From an uncultured Clostridia bacterium (GTDB lineage Bacteria > Bacillota > Clostridia > Oscillospirales > Acutalibacteraceae): DNA of 43,102 nucleotides. The notes beneath the pieces are model-generated. The model had not been told where the DNA came from and made no database searches. It saw only the letters and a program-made list of their open reading frames with translations. The translations under genes were made by a program, and so were the position numbers. Numbering within the stretch: the stretch's first letter is position 1; every line of letters starts with the position of its first letter. The stretch covers positions 1-43,102 of the forward strand of contig CAMMVF010000021.1 in assembly GCA_946500295.1 (NCBI GenBank). Reading direction: 5' to 3'. Below are positions 41,836-43,102 of this stretch, piece by piece.

Positions 41836-42355
41836 GCGTCATATATCAAACTGTAGCAACGCCGTAGCAATAAATATAATTAAATTAATTTAAAAATAGA
41901 GATTTATGACACACGAGCAAGGCATCAATTTTGAAAAAAGCTATTGCATTTTTTCTTTATTACAGTAAAAAAATCCATACAAACATTTAAGGGGTATTCA
42001 TGAAGAATTTGATTTTACTGTTCTCTATCTTCAATTACAATTACCCCGCTCTTTTTTACGGGCTTGTTATGGCGCAATCAGAAAACCTTATCGGGAGTTC
42101 TCTCGAAGTAACCGATATCTACTTTCCATCTCATGCCACTGGAAATTTATTACGAAAGGCTCGGATATCGGCAAATTTTCTTGTGAGTAAAGATAAATAA
42201 CCGAGCGCTGGATAAATAATTATCCAAGAAAAATACTCGGTGGACAATCTTCAAATGATCTGATTCATCAATTAAATATTACTTGACATTTGTGGTCATT
42301 CCTTATTGCAACTTAGGTTGCAATTTAGACCCCAGACAAATCCAAAATAAAATAC

Positions 42356-42384
42356 TTGACACCCCCACTCCAAGGTGATATAAT
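42356..42384 (+). promoter_or_regulatory. Strong promoter upstream of structured RNA and tRNA-Leu
   Basis: Consensus TTGACA (42356-42361) and TATAAT (42379-42384) are separated by 17 bases. Predicted start near 42391. Confidence 0.9.
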
Positions 42385-42390
42385 AATTGG

Positions 42391-42485
42391 GCAGCTGTGA
42401 GCTAGGAAATACTTAAGCGTATATTTTAGGTTTAGCTTACACAACTGCTGTATAAAATGTTTTTAACAGATTTTCTGTTAAAATA
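42391..42485 (+). ncRNA. Candidate structured small RNA
   Basis: The predicted transcript begins exactly at a stem: gcagctgtgagct (42391-42403) pairs with agcttacacaactgc (42434-42448), with one mismatch and a two-base bulge. A nested stem (aatac / gtatatt) lies inside. A second hairpin, taacag / ctgtta (about 42464-42480), follows a T-run. It has no good open frame and matches no RNA family that I recognise. It may be an independent RNA or the leader of the tRNA transcript. Confidence 0.5.
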
Positions 42486-42557
42486 TATGTGGATTAGGAT
42501 ATGTTTCCCACCTCGGTCTCTCAGCCGTGTAAAATTTATGAGAGAAAAATTAAATAT

Positions 42558-42644
42558 GCAGGTATGGCGGAATTGGCAGACGCGCATGGTTCAGGTCCAT
42601 GTGAAAGCAATTTCATGCAGGTTCAAGTCCTGTTACCTGCACCA
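42558..42644 (+). tRNA. tRNA-Leu (anticodon CAG)
   Basis: An 87-base class II tRNA. The acceptor arms gcaggta and tacctgc pair. The anticodon stem catgg/ccatg holds the loop ttcaggt, giving anticodon CAG. The long variable arm tgaaagcaatttca and the T arm with ggttcaagtcc are present, and the terminal CCA is encoded. It probably depends on the promoter at 42356. Confidence 0.96.
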
Positions 42645-42692
42645 AGTTTATATGCTCAATAATCGTGATTCTAAAGCCGTTTTTTAGAAAAA

Positions 42693-42714
42693 GGTAATGC
42701 AACGGTAATGCAAC
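42693..42714 (+). repeat. Two tandem 11-bp repeats next to tRNA-Leu
   Basis: ggtaatgcaac occurs twice without a gap, 49 bases downstream of the tRNA. Short direct repeats beside a tRNA 3' end are typical of integrase arm-binding sites at an attachment site. Confidence 0.6.
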
Positions 42715-42734
42715 GATGTTTTGAGCGCAAATAA

Positions 42735-42776
42735 AACAGCCCGGAGCGGTTTTCAATAACCTTCTCCGGGCTGTTT
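42735..42776 (-). terminator. Terminator of the endolysin-like gene
   Basis: The arms aacagcccggag and ctccgggctgtt with an 18-base loop lie 22 bases after the minus-strand stop; T-runs are on both sides. Confidence 0.85.
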
Positions 42777-42797
42777 TGTCTTAGTTAGATATTATTT

Positions 42798-43102
42798 TTA
42801 TTTGAGCAGAGAGTAGAAGGTTTCCTTACCTGCCACTCCGTCTTTTTCCAGACCTTTCTTAGTCTGCCAGCTCAGGACTGCGCTGTAGGTTTTAGCGCCG
42901 TATTCACCATCGAATCCGCCCGTGTCATAGCCGTGGCAAATCAACGCCGACTGAAGCAGTTTTACATAATCTCCGGTTGCGCCCTTGCTGATTATGCGAA
43001 TAGCCGCCTTGGTTTTTGCCCCCATTATTCCATCAACGCTCAGTCCGGCTTTATAGGTTGCGTTCAAATAGCACTGCAACGAGCCAACAATCGCCGATTT
43101 TG
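42798..43102 (-). CDS. Peptidoglycan-binding protein, C-terminal part (endolysin-like)
   Basis: The visible end of a gene that runs off the right edge. It holds about 1.5 peptidoglycan-binding (PG_binding_1) repeats: SVDGIMGAKTKAAIRII, then GATGDYVKLLQSALICHGYD with GGFDGEYGAKTYSAVLSWQ. Such tails are common on phage endolysins (amidases or lysozymes) and on cell-wall hydrolases. The catalytic domain is outside the window. The frame is open to the edge, so the start is not here. Its place beside a tRNA suggests the lysis end of a prophage or a similar element. Confidence 0.82.
   Translation of the reverse strand, partial: KSAIVGSLQCYLNATYKAGLSVDGIMGAKTKAAIRIISKGATGDYVKLLQSALICHGYDTGGFDGEYGAKTYSAVLSWQTKKGLEKDGVAGKETFYSLLK

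Larger units (their letters stand above)
41729..42557. other. Gene-poor region sbcC / tRNA-Leu
   Basis: I see no solid gene. It holds a strong hairpin at 41804-41835, imperfect gtagcaac-type repeats at about 41852-41869, a hairpin with ccgag/ctcgg arms at 42201-42240 enclosing tggataa/ttatcca, a palindrome ttgcaac-tta-ggttgcaa (42305-42322), and a promoter with a structured RNA (see 42356 and 42391). A 66-codon frame at 42000 has a possible ribosome binding site but no recognisable content. Confidence 0.6.

Noticed and set aside
42000-42200. 66-residue forward frame near the right end
   Set aside because: A weak ribosome binding site exists, but the product has no recognisable features and lies in hairpin-rich, gene-poor DNA.

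Overview
The window looks like the chromosome of a low-to-mid GC Gram-positive anaerobe of the class Clostridia, most like the Ruminococcaceae/Oscillospiraceae. The reasons are RicT, Rex and SpoIIM-family genes, a DUF5685/J-domain pair, a DUF4830 gene, an MsmX/UgpC-type sugar ATPase, AGGAGG-type ribosome binding sites, TTG and GTG starts, and sigma-A promoters with 17-bp spacers. No species can be named from the sequence alone.

Layout. 1-644: a tandem array of hairpin repeats and gene-poor DNA. 645-1203: a YefM-YoeB toxin-antitoxin pair with its operator. 1238-10512 (minus strand): uvrB, a divergent topoisomerase IV pair (parE, parC), then a LytTR response regulator and a GHKL histidine kinase. 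This group is read from a promoter that carries a perfect LexA (SOS) box. 10678-12834: a sigma-like protein fused to a membrane anchor and a large predicted extracellular part. 12910-14032: a MITE-like inverted-repeat element and a RepA_N-like replication gene with iteron-like repeats inside it. 14162-17594: DUF1015-holB-ricT and a YbjQ gene. 18033-22873: membrane proteins, proC, and a DUF5685/J-domain/S-component-like cluster. 23041-27893: a HAD hydrolase, the acn-icd operon, and rex divergent from it with a near-consensus Rex operator. 28243-34111: an ABC ATPase, a pseudouridine synthase, DUF4830, a HAD phosphatase, a FlK-type thioesterase, a DUF1624 membrane protein and ychF.

34107-36217 is a decayed island. 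An intact MerR regulator faces a MerR-type promoter with a 19-bp spacer, but the promoter now drives only wreckage. That wreckage is a frameshifted flavodoxin-like 5' end joined to the 3' end of an iron-type alcohol dehydrogenase, followed by a flavodoxin lipoprotein gene broken by one in-frame TGA. Part of it lies between direct repeats of about 23 bp. 36402-41728 returns to core genes (dacA, sbcD, sbcC). The right end has a strong promoter feeding a structured candidate small RNA, tRNA-Leu(CAG), 11-bp tandem repeats, and the end of a peptidoglycan-binding (endolysin-like) gene, which suggests an element integrated at the tRNA.

How the genes work together. uvrB and topoisomerase IV are probably co-induced by DNA damage. 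acn-icd makes 2-oxoglutarate for glutamate, and with proC it fits amino-acid synthesis in an anaerobe with a partial TCA cycle. Rex supplies NADH/NAD+ sensing. The most unusual items are the sigma-membrane fusion, the candidate RNA before tRNA-Leu, the RepA_N-like gene with internal repeats, the dispersed hairpin cassettes and the decayed MerR island.
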